Positions 1 through 13,404 of a stretch of 64,000 bases of DNA are shown piece by piece; the stretch's first letter is position 1, and each line of letters opens with the position of its first letter. The stretch comes from Gyrodactylus bullatarudis (lineage: Eukaryota > Platyhelminthes > Monogenea > Gyrodactylidea > Gyrodactylidae): assembly GCA_012064415.1 (NCBI GenBank), contig SSNU01000235.1, forward strand, positions 186,001-250,000, read 5' to 3'. The notes under the pieces are model-generated. The model did no database searches and was not told where the DNA came from. It saw nothing but the letters and a program-made list of their open reading frames with translations. The position numbers and the translations under genes were made by a program.

Positions 1-2108
1 CTGTGTCAGTGATAAATTGATTGCAGAAGTTGAATTAAATAAAAACCTGCACGTATAAATAATAAACCATTATGATTTTCGAAATATAGGATTAGAAAAG
101 CAATCTGTAGTAGTGATGCCCAAAGTTCTATGTAGGGGATACAAAATCTAATTTATATGGCCAAATAGCACACAATTTTAAAAATCTCCTAAGAAAATTC
201 TTCTCTCTATGCACTGATAATTCATGTTAAGGGCCCAATTAGATAAGTAGGAATTAAAAAATTCAGCCTTTTGACAACCACAGATTGGTTTCCTAATTCT
301 CTATTTCAGAAAGGCATAGCACAGAATCATTATTACTGAATGGGCTGTAATGGGCACTGTAACACATATATAACAACTGAGAGGTTACCAACTACTGGTT
401 ATCTAAGAATAGAGACGCAATTTTTCACAACTAATTCTTTTAATAGGCTCCACCGAAAACTTTATATTTTGAAATAAAACCCATTCGTAAAGTAGAACAG
501 AAAATTCTCCGAATGGTTTTTTATCAATTTCTATTTTTCCCATGAGAATTTCTTTCTCTGTTTAGATTCCTAAGGAAATATCACAATTATTAATACACCC
601 TCTAAAGTACCTCTAATCTGGCTACAATATTTTCAAGTAAAAGTCCTTAATTATAATTGATATTTATGTGCATAAATGAATCGATAATTTACTTGTTTTT
701 CTGATAAACTACCATTGATGGTGATCATTAAATCAGGAGGAATATTTGAAAGTTCTTATTTTCTCTACTCTGTTTATGATATTTTTTCCTGGTTGCCCGT
801 AAAAATGAGGAACCTTGTAGGTCGCTTTAGAAAGCACTTTAATAATCATAGATCAAGCTTATAGTGAGTAAAAAAACACTCATCTAAAGAGTCTTTAACT
901 AAACCTGATATTTTGAATTATAAATTTATTCTAGGAATTATCATGATTTTTCTAATAAAATTAGTGTTCCCAACCATTAATCATCTTCAATGGTACGGCA
1001 AGCTTATCAAACACAAAAAAACTATTTAAAGCGAGTGAAAATAATCACTATCGAAAAGTTTGAATGAACAATGGCCGTCATCAGAGATTATCAGTTTTTT
1101 TCTTAAAATTGGACTCTCCCGAAGAATTCGAATGATGTATAAAACCTTTGTAAATCTTTTTCAATATAGTGTAACTGAAATAAGTCTTATGAATCAACGA
1201 TTTCAATCAAAAGCCTTGAAATCTTTGATTACTACTAGAAGGAGATTTTAGAGATTTTTTACTAAAAATGGAAAAATCCATGCCTACTAGCCAGGCTTAA
1301 GAATGCCATAGATATTCTTTCAGATTGAAACAAATAAACTCCAAGCCCATAACAGTTGAATACATTTCAGTGAATAGCTAATACATAACAAAGATTCACT
1401 AGTAACTCTAAAGGTTATTTTTCTAGCATTGGCAATATTCCTTGGGGTCTCTTGTTTTTTGACTTTAGAATGATTTTGATGAATAAAAAGTGTAAAAAAA
1501 TTATCCTTGATATCCAGGATTTGCACACGTATTAAAACTTTTTTATTACAATCTGTGGTGAAAATTATCAGAAATTTATAAATAAACCCTACTTCTTGTT
1601 TTTCTCGCAAATTATAGGAAAAAATAATATTATTTTGGAATACATCATACATGATAACTTCCAAAAGCATCAATATAAAATGTCTGAATACAGTTTCCAT
1701 ATAGATTTTTATTATTCATTACAAATTAACAAAATATGTGTGGTGCTTATTCAAAAAACTCAAAGAAAGATGATCCCTAGTTGATATTTACCAAATTCAA
1801 AATACAATACTGCAGTACAATCTGTATTTAGTAAAATTTAGTTTATATCAAAAGAGGGGATTGGTAAATGCTATACTCTGAATAACTCTTCTTAACTATA
1901 TAACTTCTTTGTGGATTTGTGATTGAGTTACTACTTTGCATTATTCAAGTTCGACATTGATTACCTTAACATTCATCAAGACTGTATAATTTCCTTTAGA
2001 ACTTTATTTAAATGTATAGCTTGAATATATTTCACGAGACTACTTTCAAGTACACATGAAATAAAATGAAAAATATTTATCTGAATAAATCGTCAATTTT
2101 TCTTTCAG
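1..2108 (+). other. Probable intron of the afadin-like gene
   Basis: AT-rich sequence upstream of the first exon I can support (2109). I see no open frame with coding character, no recognisable element end and no RNA gene. The short open frames at 1060-1251 and 1320-1700 have no codon or family signal. It is most simply a large intron of the gene whose 3' exons follow, but undetected small exons are possible. Confidence 0.4.
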
Positions 2109-5100
2109 AGTGAAGATGATGAAAAAGGTTTATCTAGCTCAGAGATGGCCAAAAAGTCTCCAAGTAAACATTCCCCTGATGAGGAGTCCCATCAAAAGTT
2201 GACTGACTATGATTCTGGTAAGATTACAATCTTTCATTTACAATTGTTTAACCCACTGGCAATTCGAAATTTCTTTTATTTTTCTTAACTCCCCACCATT
2301 TTAGATGAAATGATTAACGTTAAAGATTACTCAGATCAGGATGACGTCATGAGGTATAGATCCAGCCTCGAGACACCTTTTACTTATGGTAATTCTATCG
2401 TCTAGATTGATTTTTACACTGTGGTAGAATCTAATTCTTGGCTATTAAATAATTTGCTAATGTGCTTAACTCGAGTTATTATTGATCACCAATATACACC
2501 TAGTTAATATGAAGATGGGAATTTATGATTTTTACAAAATTCTTATTTTTTTCATCAAGAAATCGAATTTGATCAAGATATTTTGGAATCTAGATCATGA
2601 GGCCCTCTTTCACGGTACGAAGAAAAAAATCAATTTTAAGGAAAATACGGCAAATTTGAAATCTTGAGATCTAAATCAGATCACAATCCTAAGAATAAAC
2701 TTTTGATCACTCTCTCACCTTGAAATCAACAAAAAATTTTCAACTCAAAGTTCAAAAATTGGGAATTTGGCGCCACTTCAAGATTTCAAATTTGCCGTAT
2801 TCTCCTTAAAAATTGATTTTTTTCTTTGTACCGTGAAAGAGGGACTCATGATCTAGGTTCCAAAATATCTTGATCAAATTCTATTTCTTGATGAAAAAAA
2901 TAAGAATTTTGTAAAAATCATAAATTCCCATCTTCATATTAACTAGCTTTATATTCATATATATGCATAACCAATCAATGTGCTTCTTACACCGTTTCAA
3001 ATTATCTTATGCAGCCGTGCCATACCCAGTTGATTGAAAATACACCTTCACATTAGAAATATCAAAAATTACTAAAACTGCCTGCAGTTGTGATTGAAAT
3101 ACAGTCTTTGATTTTTATAAATAATCCCATTAAATTGGTATCTGAAATATCTTTGTAATAGCTGTGATAAAATAAACAAAAAAATTAAATACATATACAT
3201 AATTAGCTCATTTAAAGTGGTTTTTATAAACGTTTTCTAATTTTTTGAGTTTATTTATCACAAACAAATGTTTCGGAGCCAAGTTATTTTTAAATAATTG
3301 AATTGTGATAATATTTTTAATAAATTAATTTCAACTACAGGCAGTTATTTGGAAGATTTCGTCTATAAACTAAATACTTTTCAATTTCGATGATTTAAAT
3401 GGGACTATTGTTCTCGTCTTTTTGTTTTCCTATGAACCATAAGTTATGCAAGAAAGAGAGCACGTTTATAATTTTAAAAACCACGTAAACAAGATTATGA
3501 TTGAACGATTGAGAATAAAAATTGAGATATTGACTAGACCTCTAGAATGTATGCTTGTACACTTTCAGCTAGACACAATAAATTTGTCATTAATTTGTTG
3601 GAATCACAGATTAGGATTACTCTGTGTGCTTAACTTGCCCCCAAGTTCCTCATTTTATAGAATTTCATGGGCAAGATTTCATTGATTAATCATCTTTTTT
3701 TCTCACAGCCGAAGGTAAAAATATCCATTTGGAAAGACCTTGTGAAAGCGAGGAGGACTTTGTAAGATCCTTCAAGGGTTCAAGTCACTTTAGGGAACCA
3801 TTGTAAGTTTTCAACAGTATTCCCTTCTCACCTTGATGAATAATTAATGTAACTTTTATCTTCAAAGTGTTGAAATTGAGACACAAATTGAAACATCCCT
3901 CCCACCCACATCTAATGGAAATTATTCACATTTGTAAGTTTTCATTGATTGATCAACCTTGATTTTGATTGGCTCCTAATTGATTCCTAATTTTCTATGC
4001 ACCCACATAAATAATAGATCCAGTAGAGTATCCAGAAAGCCAAATCGAGATAGCCAACGAAATAACAATAATAATACAAATTCAAGAGATAAAGCAATTC
4101 AATATTTTAGGTAAAAATATCTTTTACGTCTCTTTACTCTAGAATTTACTCTAAATATTTTTCCTTTTTACTCTTCAAGCATTTATGATAATAGTCCCTT
4201 GTTAATTGACAATGATATTTATAACAAGTCTAGCAGTAATTATAAAAGGTAAATGATTGATTTAAATGACCTCTTCTCAATTATAATAACAACTTATAGA
4301 TTATATAACAACACAAAAGTGACAATTCATTCAATGTTTTTTTACTCTCTATCAGTTACTTACTGATAATTCACTTCGGTTAATATTTTCACTGAGTAAA
4401 AAAAGACTATGAATAAATGTTTCAGAGTGTCAGAAGAGGAAAACATTAAATATTTGACTCTACTTGTAAGTAAATTTAATTTGCATTTGAATTAAAATTT
4501 TATTTCGAACTCATGAGAAAAATTAGACGAGACTTGTTTTACTCGGTCACCAACATGCAGGATTAAAATGCATACAATCGCTGGGATCTCTTTTATCAGT
4601 CCTAGTACTATTTAGCAGATTTTGTGAAAATTATGACAAACTTTGCTGGCAAATTTCGTTATGAAATATATCAAGTTACACATCAAAATCTTCACCATTT
4701 CTTTCTACACGTTTCTGTCACCTTTCTGGGGGACTATCTATACCCTGTTGCCAAAAACTGAGGCATGCACTCATTTGTAGTGAGTCGAAAATATCTTGTC
4801 TCGACTTGAAGATTTTGCCCTTCAGATAATGTTGCAGTAATCTGATAATCTATCGGAGCAAGATCTGGACTGTAAGGAGAATGGTTCAAAACATCGATGT
4901 TGCTCCCCCTGAAAAAAAATCTGATAATATTTCTTTGATCAGACACCTTTCTCATGAGTTCTAAATCGAATGATTGCTTTTTGATAAATTTCGGTAATCT
5001 TATCCACTCAACTATGAAAATGAGTCAGCTCTATCTAGCGTCCTCTACAAGATTCGATCAATTTAAATATTTGGAAATTTCGAAACACTCATTCACTGAG

Positions 5101-8100
5101 TAAATTTTATTCGTCGGTAATGAATAGATTGAGAGAAAATGAAACTTTGAATTTATATAACTCATCACAATATTCTGACTGTCGATTTGGGAAATTTGAT
5201 TAATTTTGATGCTGTACTCACGCCTTTAGTTAGTTTTTCTTAACCACCATCTCTTGAGTTCAACTACTTTTGTAACTCTATCTTTCTTTCTCTTGGTAGC
5301 CATCCAAAAGAAGAAGACACCTGATGAGCAGAGTATTGTGTCAATTATTCAATTTAATGTACTTTTGATGAGGTATAAATTTTATTTTATATCCGTGTGA
5401 TTGTACTTTATTAAGATAATTGGGAACCATTTGCATTTTACTAAACCACAGAATTAATCTGGATCTCAGACCTTAGTATTTAGTAACCCTTCATTTCGCA
5501 TTGTCAGTAATAGTTGTAGGGCTTTGCTTGGAGTAATACGCTTGGCACAAGTTTGTTGTAGGAAATAAGTTCGGTCAATTTCTGCTGATACCGATTTCTG
5601 CATACATCATGTTTAGTGAATGAATTTTTTCATTCAAAATCTTCACGTGTTCCTTATCCGATCAGTTCCAGTAAAGACCATTAAATTTATATATTTCGCC
5701 CAAATAAACCAGAATTTAATAAAACTGATGGTACGTCTTTAAATTAATGCTTGAAATTCACAATCTTAAACTAAACAATCAAAAGAGTTCTCTGAATCAA
5801 GCTTCTTTTTTTAACTTTTTCTCTGAATTTACCTCAAAACCTCAATGAAACTGGAAAGAGATTACGAATCCAAGCGTACTATTTTTGTGTTGTTATATAG
5901 TCATGGTATAAGAGTAAGAAGATAAATCAGCCGGGTTCATTCCATCTAGCCAAAATTAAATGCGATAAAAATCTTGTGCTATTTACACAAAATCCAAAAC
6001 TCGCTACAATTAAAGTCTATTTTACAAAAATTCCAAGACAGTGTAGTATCGGAAATTCTGTTTACGAATACAAAAAAATTCTAAAATTACTTAGTTTACA
6101 TCTTAAATCAGGTTTGTACAAAATATTTGGGCTAACTTTTGTCTCCTCATTTTTTGCAGTCATAAATCTGACTTATAAAGAGATTGAGAACTTTTTCTTG
6201 CGGTGATTTTTCAAAAAATTCCAAAAGAAGAAAAAGAGAATTGATTCTAAGACATGGAATGTGTAGAGAATTTTATATTAATGAATATCTTTGTTGAAAA
6301 TTTGATTGGTTCTCTCAAAAAAGAGGTTTTTTAGAAAATAGGTCACATGAAATCGTTTTGGCGACAACTGTAGTTTTCAATGAATCATTATTTAAAATTT
6401 TTTAATAATGATTGAGTCATATTTGTGGAAAAACCTAAGAATACATGTTAAACTTTGACGAAATTTTCCAAAAATACTAAAATCGACTATCAATAGGATA
6501 AAATTAATCTTCAATTATTCAAAAATTATCCCACCAAATAAATCTTTTTATGCTTCTTTAATAAGTTTAACAAAATTATAGAATGTTATATTTTAATAAT
6601 TTCAACATGAATTTCATATTATTTCTTCCAGCAAACTTGGAAAAATATTTTCTTAATTTTTGAATTCTTGATGAAAAAATCGTAGATTCCCAACTTCATA
6701 TTCTACTAAAATTCTGTGTAGAGTTATCTTTGGCAATATGGAATGTTTCTGGCTGATTGCACTCTTTTTGAATGATTCAAATAATAGAGGCATTGTATTC
6801 TTTTCATCCTCTATAGAAATGTAGTTGTAGTGGACAGTAATAGTAAAGGGAGTACCGATCTCAATAATCCCAGTAGCCAACTAATTTACGATAACACTGA
6901 TGAAACAATTAAACCTGTTCCTGATTGGAATAAAAAGAATAATTCAAATTCTAACAACAGGGATAAATATTTGAATATCACGTCAAGATTTAAAGTACCT
7001 TCACCATCACCGCCTCCAATGCCGACTGCTGATTATCCACAGTATCATCCCCCAGAGAAGTTAATGCAGAACTCCAAGTATAAAGTAAGACACCTTGATG
7101 CCTGTATTCCTAACCAATGTAGTCAGCTCTGTTTGATTTTTAAGTTCAGACCAGTTTTTGTTGATTATAACTCAAAAATCACAATATTCTTCGATTTTCA
7201 GGACCTCAAGCTCTGATTGGTTGATTATAATTATCCAATTAGAATTAGAGTTTTCTTAATTTTTTTCTTGATCACTATAGGTTTACTTTAATTCCAAGAA
7301 AATATAACTTTTTCAATTAAAAAGATACCCTTATAATATGCTTATATCCATAAAGTAATATTTCATGCCTTTATGCTTTTATATCACAGAATTTTTTTTT
7401 AATTTCTTTTATTTATGCTTTCTGTTGCCCTAGTCATAACTAACATATATTTTTTTTATATATTTAAGCACGTTGACCTCAATTGTCTCGGATATAACTC
7501 TAATTCAATCCCTCGAAATAATAACAATGGCCAAAACCTGAATGGTTATTCTTCCTCGGCCACCTCTCCGATATTCCAAAAGGAGCCACGTATGAATCCC
7601 TCCGACTACAAACCAACAATGGAATTATACCAGGAAACCTCTATTGGATTTGCCAATCATGATATAGAAACACCAAATAAAAAGAAAATCAATAGCCTTA
7701 TCGATCAGTTAATAAAGCTAGAGTCTTCACCGAATCGGGATCCACGAGCTATTGACCGTCTAAAGGTTGAAATTCAATTTAAAAAAGACCTTGAAGAACG
7801 AGAAAGATCAAGAAACATGAGTGTTTTAAATACACAACGGTCACAAAGTTCAATGGTAAATTTCCTTTCTTTAAAATCTACTTGTTTTTATTTTTTTGAG
7901 AATGCTCGAGAAAAGTTTAAATCATCAAAGTCTATTCATTATTTAATGGGGTTGATCAAAGATAAAACCATGTTTCGATTTAATAGAATTTCAAATATCA
8001 ATCTGAATGAATTGTGATAAAAAGAATTTACAAATTTAAATTGAAAAATTTTATAAAGAATTAGTAGTAAAGTTAAACATATTAACCCTTGAATGTGAAA

Positions 8101-10896
8101 TGCGAAAAATCGAATTTCTCTTAGTTCGGTTTTAGGAAAAAAAATCTGAGAAGGGATCGACACTGTTTTGTTGATTAAAGACTTTTTTGAGATTACGTAA
8201 AAGTAGAGAAAATGAAATAAGAATAGGCCTCGAAATATTGAGGTTTAAATTTGAAGCTTGGTTTGAACATAACCCGAGTTTACATTCTAGGGTTAAAATA
8301 AAATCTAAGCACACCAAAAACTCTTCAATGAATAAGAACAATAAAGAGAATTGTGAAAAAGCTCACATCGGCCAGGGTATACATCTATTCTAAAATTTCA
8401 AAATTGATCTTCTTTTCTGAGATGCCTTGTAATCTCTGGGTTTTTAAATTGTATTTTATTGTAATTCTAATTGAGGAGATTAACCAGTTACTGAATTAAA
8501 GTTCCCCCTTTTAAATCTAGAGTCGACCATATGAGATCATGAATAGCTGTGCCAATAGCAGTTCAAGGTGAGAAATCATTTCATATAATTCTGTATGAAG
8601 ATTTTTAATAATTTCCAACTACTCCTAAAGGAATAAGGTTAAGTTATGATTGATATTCTCTTTTTACGATAAATCAGACAAGCACTTGTAGCTGTTAACT
8701 TAGCATTCATGAACATTCTTTGTATTATATTGAGAATTCTTCTGATCTGAAAGACGGGAATAGTTCCCGCCTCCCCTGATTAGTTAACTGTATTTAGAAT
8801 AGCCTTTAGACGTTCTAACCAATAAGAATCAATCCTGTTTCATGTGTACACTGTAAAATGTTTTAATTATGCTTACTTTCCCCTCAAGACCTTCAAGATT
8901 GGATTCCAAGGAGTATGATGTAAGTTTCATTTGTCAACTTCAATTGTGAACCATTTTATTAATTCATACTTGGTTCCCTTAGAATTTGGAAGAAACCCGA
9001 GATAATATCCCAACCAAAAGTAAGATAAATGCCAAGTTAAATAAGTTTATATAATGAAATATAATCTTATTCTTAATTAACCAAATTTTCATAGCAATTT
9101 ACACTTCAACTGCAACCCTGAGATTGTATGTTTTCCTTTAAAACACAACACTTTATTCTTTCAGCTAGCTCTCTATAGAAGCTAGTCATTTCAATGGATT
9201 CCGATAAGAGTTTTATTTCTGTTCTTGTGTTATTTTGGAAAAATAAATTATAATCTACTCATTTTATTCATGAACTTTCATTACTCAACTTTCATTGGTT
9301 GAAAATTTCAATATGATCATCTGGTACAAAATTACTTAATTGACATGAAGATAGGAATTCATTATTTCTACTAGAAACTTTTTCCTCGGAAAAATGGGAG
9401 ATTTTTTTTCAAACTCCAAAACCATGAGTACTTGAAAAAAAATATACATTCAATCAGGCCAGCTGATTTTCAAATTTCAAAATTTTTTTCAACCTTTGAG
9501 CTCAATATTTTGGTCGATACTGAAATTTCAGATCAAGATTAGACAAAAAAATACGAATATCGCCGAAGAATTTTACAGACTTACGTCATTATTTTGGGTA
9601 ATCGGAAAATCTTAATTATCGCGAAAGAAAAATGATCCAAAATATAAAAGTTTCTCCCAACCACTACGGCCAAATTGAAATTCTTCGACCAAAATTTTGA
9701 GTTCAAAGATTGAAAGAGTTGAAAATTTTTGAAATTTTAAAATCTGGCCGGATTGCAATTTTTTATTGAGTTTTTTGTAAAAATAGTAAATTGTCATCTT
9801 TATGTCAACGACTAGCTTAAGATAATTTTCATTAGTAAAATAATTTATTGCTTTACTTCAGATCACGAAAGGTTTCCGATGAGCAACACAAACTCAAGAA
9901 ATAACTCCCTTGATAGAATGGGCAAAAAATCAGTCTCCTTCGATCGTAATCTGGCCACAGTCAATGTCTATAGTCCTCCTTCGAATAATACAACTTCGAG
10001 CAACTATCAGAATACACCAAACGATTTGTTGAACGTAACCAATACAATTCATATTCGCCCGAAACAAGAGCCAAGTGTTAGTGCGAGTATTAATAACCAA
10101 ACTAATCATCTGTCCTCTTCCAGTACAATTAAAATTCAGCCAAAGCCCCTTGAACGTAATTCAAACCAAGAAATTTTCTCTAAACTTAAAGAAGAACTCA
10201 AAGATAAAAAGCGTAAGATTTTTTCCATGTCTTTTTATTTTATGTTACAGTTTTCCCTTAGCTTCTGTGTATGTTCTTGATACAATAATTTGCATAAAAA
10301 TAAATTTTGATGGGTCTTTTTTCCATTTTCAGGAATCCCACACTCAAATTCTGAAGGCGAATTCATTTCCCTGAAGTCCGACTCAAATTCTCTATCTACT
10401 AATGCAACAGTGAGTGTAACAATTCTATTTTTAATATTTTTAGTTCAGAAGTTGTTGATCAAAAATTTGGGTCATTCTTTGATCCAAGTTTAAGCAGATA
10501 GAGTTCAGGAAATTTAATATTTGAGTTCTACTCGATAAAAGTTTTCTTTAAACTAGTAAATAGCACGTGTTAATGTGTGGTAAAACTATGTATTTTCTGA
10601 GGCTTGAATGAATAATAATGAGTTGGTCAAGTGGTACAGGTGGGGACTTAAAGGGTTAAGCACTATCACGTTGAATGACTGTAAAAAAAATCTGCATAAA
10701 TAATCAAATACTTTTCAATTACTTCCAGACAAATCGTAATCGACCAGAGAACGTTGAAAATCTTTCCTTCAAGGAAAAAATCAAACTCTTTGCAAATGAT
10801 ATTGGTGAAACTGAGCTCAAAGACCGTGTTAAAGCCTCAAAGAGACAAATTCAAATTCAAAAAGAAAATGTTACCAACACCGCAAGAGCCCTCTGA
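2109..10896 (+). CDS. AFDN: Afadin/canoe-like junction scaffold, C-terminal part (5' end outside window)
   Basis: Afadin/canoe links nectins and Rap signalling to actin at adherens junctions. Only the disordered tail is seen here. Exons with matching phases: 2109-2217, 2305-2388, 3709-3802, 3868-3933, 4018-4110, 4180-4248, 4426-4465, 6817-7084 (join to upstream unresolved), 7469-7855, 8521-8567, 8889-8919, 8983-9019, 9862-10212, 10333-10409 and 10729-10896 (TGA). The 7469 exon encodes a helical stretch with ...DRLKVEIQFKKDLEER, like afadin's DRLxxLxxEWQFQKRL segment. The last exon encodes LSFKEKIKLFA followed by DRVKASKRQ, resembling the conserved afadin end with KVKASRK. The rest is rich in Asn and Ser, as expected after the PDZ domain. 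AATAAA lies at 11179-11184. The FHA, RA, DIL and PDZ domains would lie upstream, outside the window, so the family call rests on the two tail motifs. Confidence 0.6.
2497..2949. repeat. Foldback element, copy 1 (TA-flanked)
   Basis: Left end CACCTAGTTAATATGAAGAT at 2497 pairs with an inverted copy ending CTTCATATTAACTAGCTT at 2949. The arms run deep into the element: a segment near 2530-2670 recurs inverted near 2765-2920. Dinucleotide TA flanks both sides. It lies in an intron of the afadin-like gene and shares its ends with copies at 9335, 19610, 27889, 44261 and 48273. Confidence 0.8.
4734..4955 (-). pseudogene. mariner/Tc1-type transposase fragment
   Basis: The minus-strand frame contains NHSPYSPDLAPIDYQ. 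This matches the mariner transposase signature around the third catalytic acidic residue (HxPYSPDLAPxDY). About 70 residues remain and the flanking sequence in this frame contains stops. It is a dead fragment in an intron of the afadin-like gene, antisense to the host gene. Ends and terminal repeats were not identified. Confidence 0.75.
6645..6705. repeat. Right-end fragment of the foldback family
   Basis: GAATTCTTGATGAAAAAATC followed by TTCCCAACTTCATATT matches the right arm of the foldback copies at 2497 and 27889. No inverted partner is visible nearby, so this is a truncated copy in an afadin-like intron. Confidence 0.55.
9335..9817. repeat. Foldback element, copy 2 (TA-flanked)
   Basis: Begins CTTAATTGACATGAAGATAG after TA (9333-9334) and ends CTTTATGTCAACGACTAGCT before TA (9818-9819). 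Inner inverted segments include the pair around 9470-9520 and 9655-9740. The copy is more divergent than that at 48273. It lies in an intron of the afadin-like gene. Confidence 0.75.
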
Positions 10897-11178
10897 AATT
10901 CGTTCATATTCTAAATTGATCCAATATTTTTATAAATCGAAATTCCTAATGCCATAATCAAAAAGTCCCCATCTTCCTGATATAAATGATCACGATTTTT
11001 CCTCAAATCACAATGGCCAACTAAAAATGATCATTTATCTGGTCATTTGGTTGGCCAATTTGAGAATAGCTATATGATTTGACATGTTATCTTGATGATA
11101 TTCATTGATCAATTAAAGTGTATATAAAACAATTAATAATATACTGTATTTAGATATATATTACTTGAAGAAAGAAGA

Positions 11179-11184
11179 AATAAA
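11179..11184 (+). terminator. Poly(A) signal of the afadin-like gene
   Basis: AATAAA about 280 bases past the TGA at 10894-10896. The region between has no coding frame, which fits a short 3' UTR. Confidence 0.5.
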
Positions 11185-13322
11185 ATTCTAAATTGTATTC
11201 TCAATAAGTATGAATATTATCTTTGAAGATACTCCATGTAAATTACATGATGTAATAATATTAATCATTTCTTATTGTTTATTTAAAAATTAATTAATTA
11301 AATTTATAAAATTCTAATTGTGAAATTGGTACTTTTCTTTGTTTTTTTCTTTGAATTATTTTCTAGCAGTTCTTAAAGATTTTAAATTTTAAGATTTTTA
11401 GAGATGAAAGAACATTTTATTTAAATTAAATCATAGGATACATAAAAATAATAAATTTCATATGATGTGCTTTTTTCAAACCGATCTTAATCCCCAAGCA
11501 AGTAAAGGCAGCATATCAACTCAATGCACCTTAACACGCTTTATCGAAACTCCTACATATCGATTTTACACAGCTGAACAATCTCTTTAGTGCAGTCTAA
11601 ACTCTAATTTTTTGTTTCATCGGGCACGGGCGCGTCACCTCAGTACTGATGCATCCAGAGAGGTTCCCTCGGGATTGTCGATACTATTGTTGAGTGACCA
11701 ACAACTTCAGATTAAATTAAATTTGGACGTTTTCTGTAAGGTTAAGATTTAGATTTTTTCACCTTTTCATATTCATTTGAAATGTAAAAATGGATCTTTC
11801 AAACTTTAAGTTATTCTAGATTCCGCCTATGGCGATATTTTTAAATATAAACGAGGCAAGTTGAAGAACTTTACAATCTACATTGGATGGTGTTGGTCTT
11901 ATGTTCGCTCAATAATTTAGATAGATTTATTTTAAATTGAACTCAGTTGTTTTCTTGTTAATAAAATTTTGGGAATACAGGTGAAATACCAATTAATGAA
12001 ACGAAAAATGTTGAGAACGAAAGTGGATCCTCATTGGTTGTTGGAATGGACCAATTGGCAACTGGTTTAGTATAATACAAAATCTAGAAAGGGCAGAGAG
12101 GATAAATCGAGTCATCATCGATGAAATTGACTGTAAAACTGTAAGTCAGCCAAGTCATATTGAATAAAGAAGATCGTCTAAAAACTTTGAATTTAAAAGT
12201 TTGAAATTATCTACAAATCTTATGAAAACAACGTTAGCATGTTAAAAGGCATTAAAACGTACCTGATCAATTTGGAAAAGCCTAACTAACGAAGCTCCCA
12301 AAACCAAAGCCGCATGTCTAAGCATCCTCTCTACTTCCCTCAAAGAAAAAAAAGTGCAAATGAATAGGCAAATTACAGATTTCTTTCCTCCTACACAATG
12401 AGATTTAAAATTTAATTTCAAAACGAAAACCCAACTGAATATTTAAAAAAAACTCTGGTAACCGATTCAAAAAGGCACACTTTCACTGATTTAATGATGA
12501 AAAACTGAGATTTTTGTACATTTCATAAATTCCCAAATTCATTTATGTTGTTATCAAAGTACTCAAATTATTTTGAACTAAAAGACTAGCAGTCAGCCTT
12601 TAAAGAAAAGGATTGACCAACCACAATTATAATAAGTTTGAACCAATAACTTAATAATATTTCTTTGGATTTTTACACATATACAGCATGTTTCACATTG
12701 ATGACTATGCCCGAAATAAAGGCCTCATCTTTGAAGTAACTGACATCTTCATATCCACAACAGCTTTATTCCTTGAAGCAATAATACTGACCAGTGACGA
12801 TGTATAGCCTAAACAAAGACCACTGTTTTATTGGATAGTTTAGCTCAATACTGTATTGCTATTTGTGATGCAGAAATTTCATCAGAGAAAAAGTGTAATC
12901 CACTTTAAAAATCAATCTTTCTTTATTTCACATGTACAAATTATGATTTCTTTTCTTATAAATAAATTCTAATGCATTTTTTATTCATTAGGGACTCTTG
13001 AAATAAGTAATAGTTTTAAAGTCTGAGATAGAATAGCCGGTGCATCATCAAATGGATAGTGGGGTTTTCTTGTGAGGATAATTGGATAGAGGATCGTTTT
13101 TTTTTGATCGTTAAGTTAGTGCTTCTTTGAACTATTCCGATGCTTTTTAACCAATCCAAATACCTAGACATAAATGTTTTTCATTTAAATTTCAAACAAT
13201 AGGACTGTTATTTTCTACAAGATTATGAATCAAAATTGTGAGGAGTTTTGTTGATTCCATAAAGCATGTTGTAATGAATTGGGTGTTAAGTAGAAAGATA
13301 ACCAAAAAGGACAGAAAAGTGG

Positions 13323-13328
13323 TTTATT
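13323..13328 (-). terminator. Poly(A) signal of E-Syt
   Basis: AATAAA on the minus strand, 77 bases past the E-Syt stop codon. It is the first such hexamer after the stop. Confidence 0.55.
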
Positions 13329-13404
13329 AAAAGCAAGAGAAAATTTCTGGTTTGTGTGAGAGTAAAATTTGATTATCGCTAATCCATCACCGGTAAGGGA
13401 TTTT

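Larger units (their letters stand above)
10897..13404. other. Intergenic region between convergent genes
   Basis: Holds the 3' UTR of the afadin-like gene, with poly(A) signal AATAAA at 11179-11184, and that of E-Syt on the minus strand, with AATAAA read at 13328-13323. Between them the sequence is AT-rich, apart from a GC-richer patch near 11619-11690 that I cannot assign. A 41-codon open frame near 12688-12810 shows no family I recognise. Confidence 0.6.

Noticed and set aside
1060..1700. Short open frames on both strands
   Set aside because: No family signal, no splice context and expected by chance in AT-rich sequence.
5300..5374. Candidate afadin-like exon (AIQKKKTPDEQSIVSII)
   Set aside because: Has acceptor and donor, but its entry phase does not fit the preceding supported exon. 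Left out of the model.
9095..9125. Candidate 31-nt afadin-like exon
   Set aside because: Entry phase fits but its exit phase does not join the 9862 exon in the long open frame; direct 9019 to 9862 splicing does.
11619..11690. GC-richer patch, possible tRNA or SINE
   Set aside because: I could not fold it into a cloverleaf or find A and B boxes with confidence.
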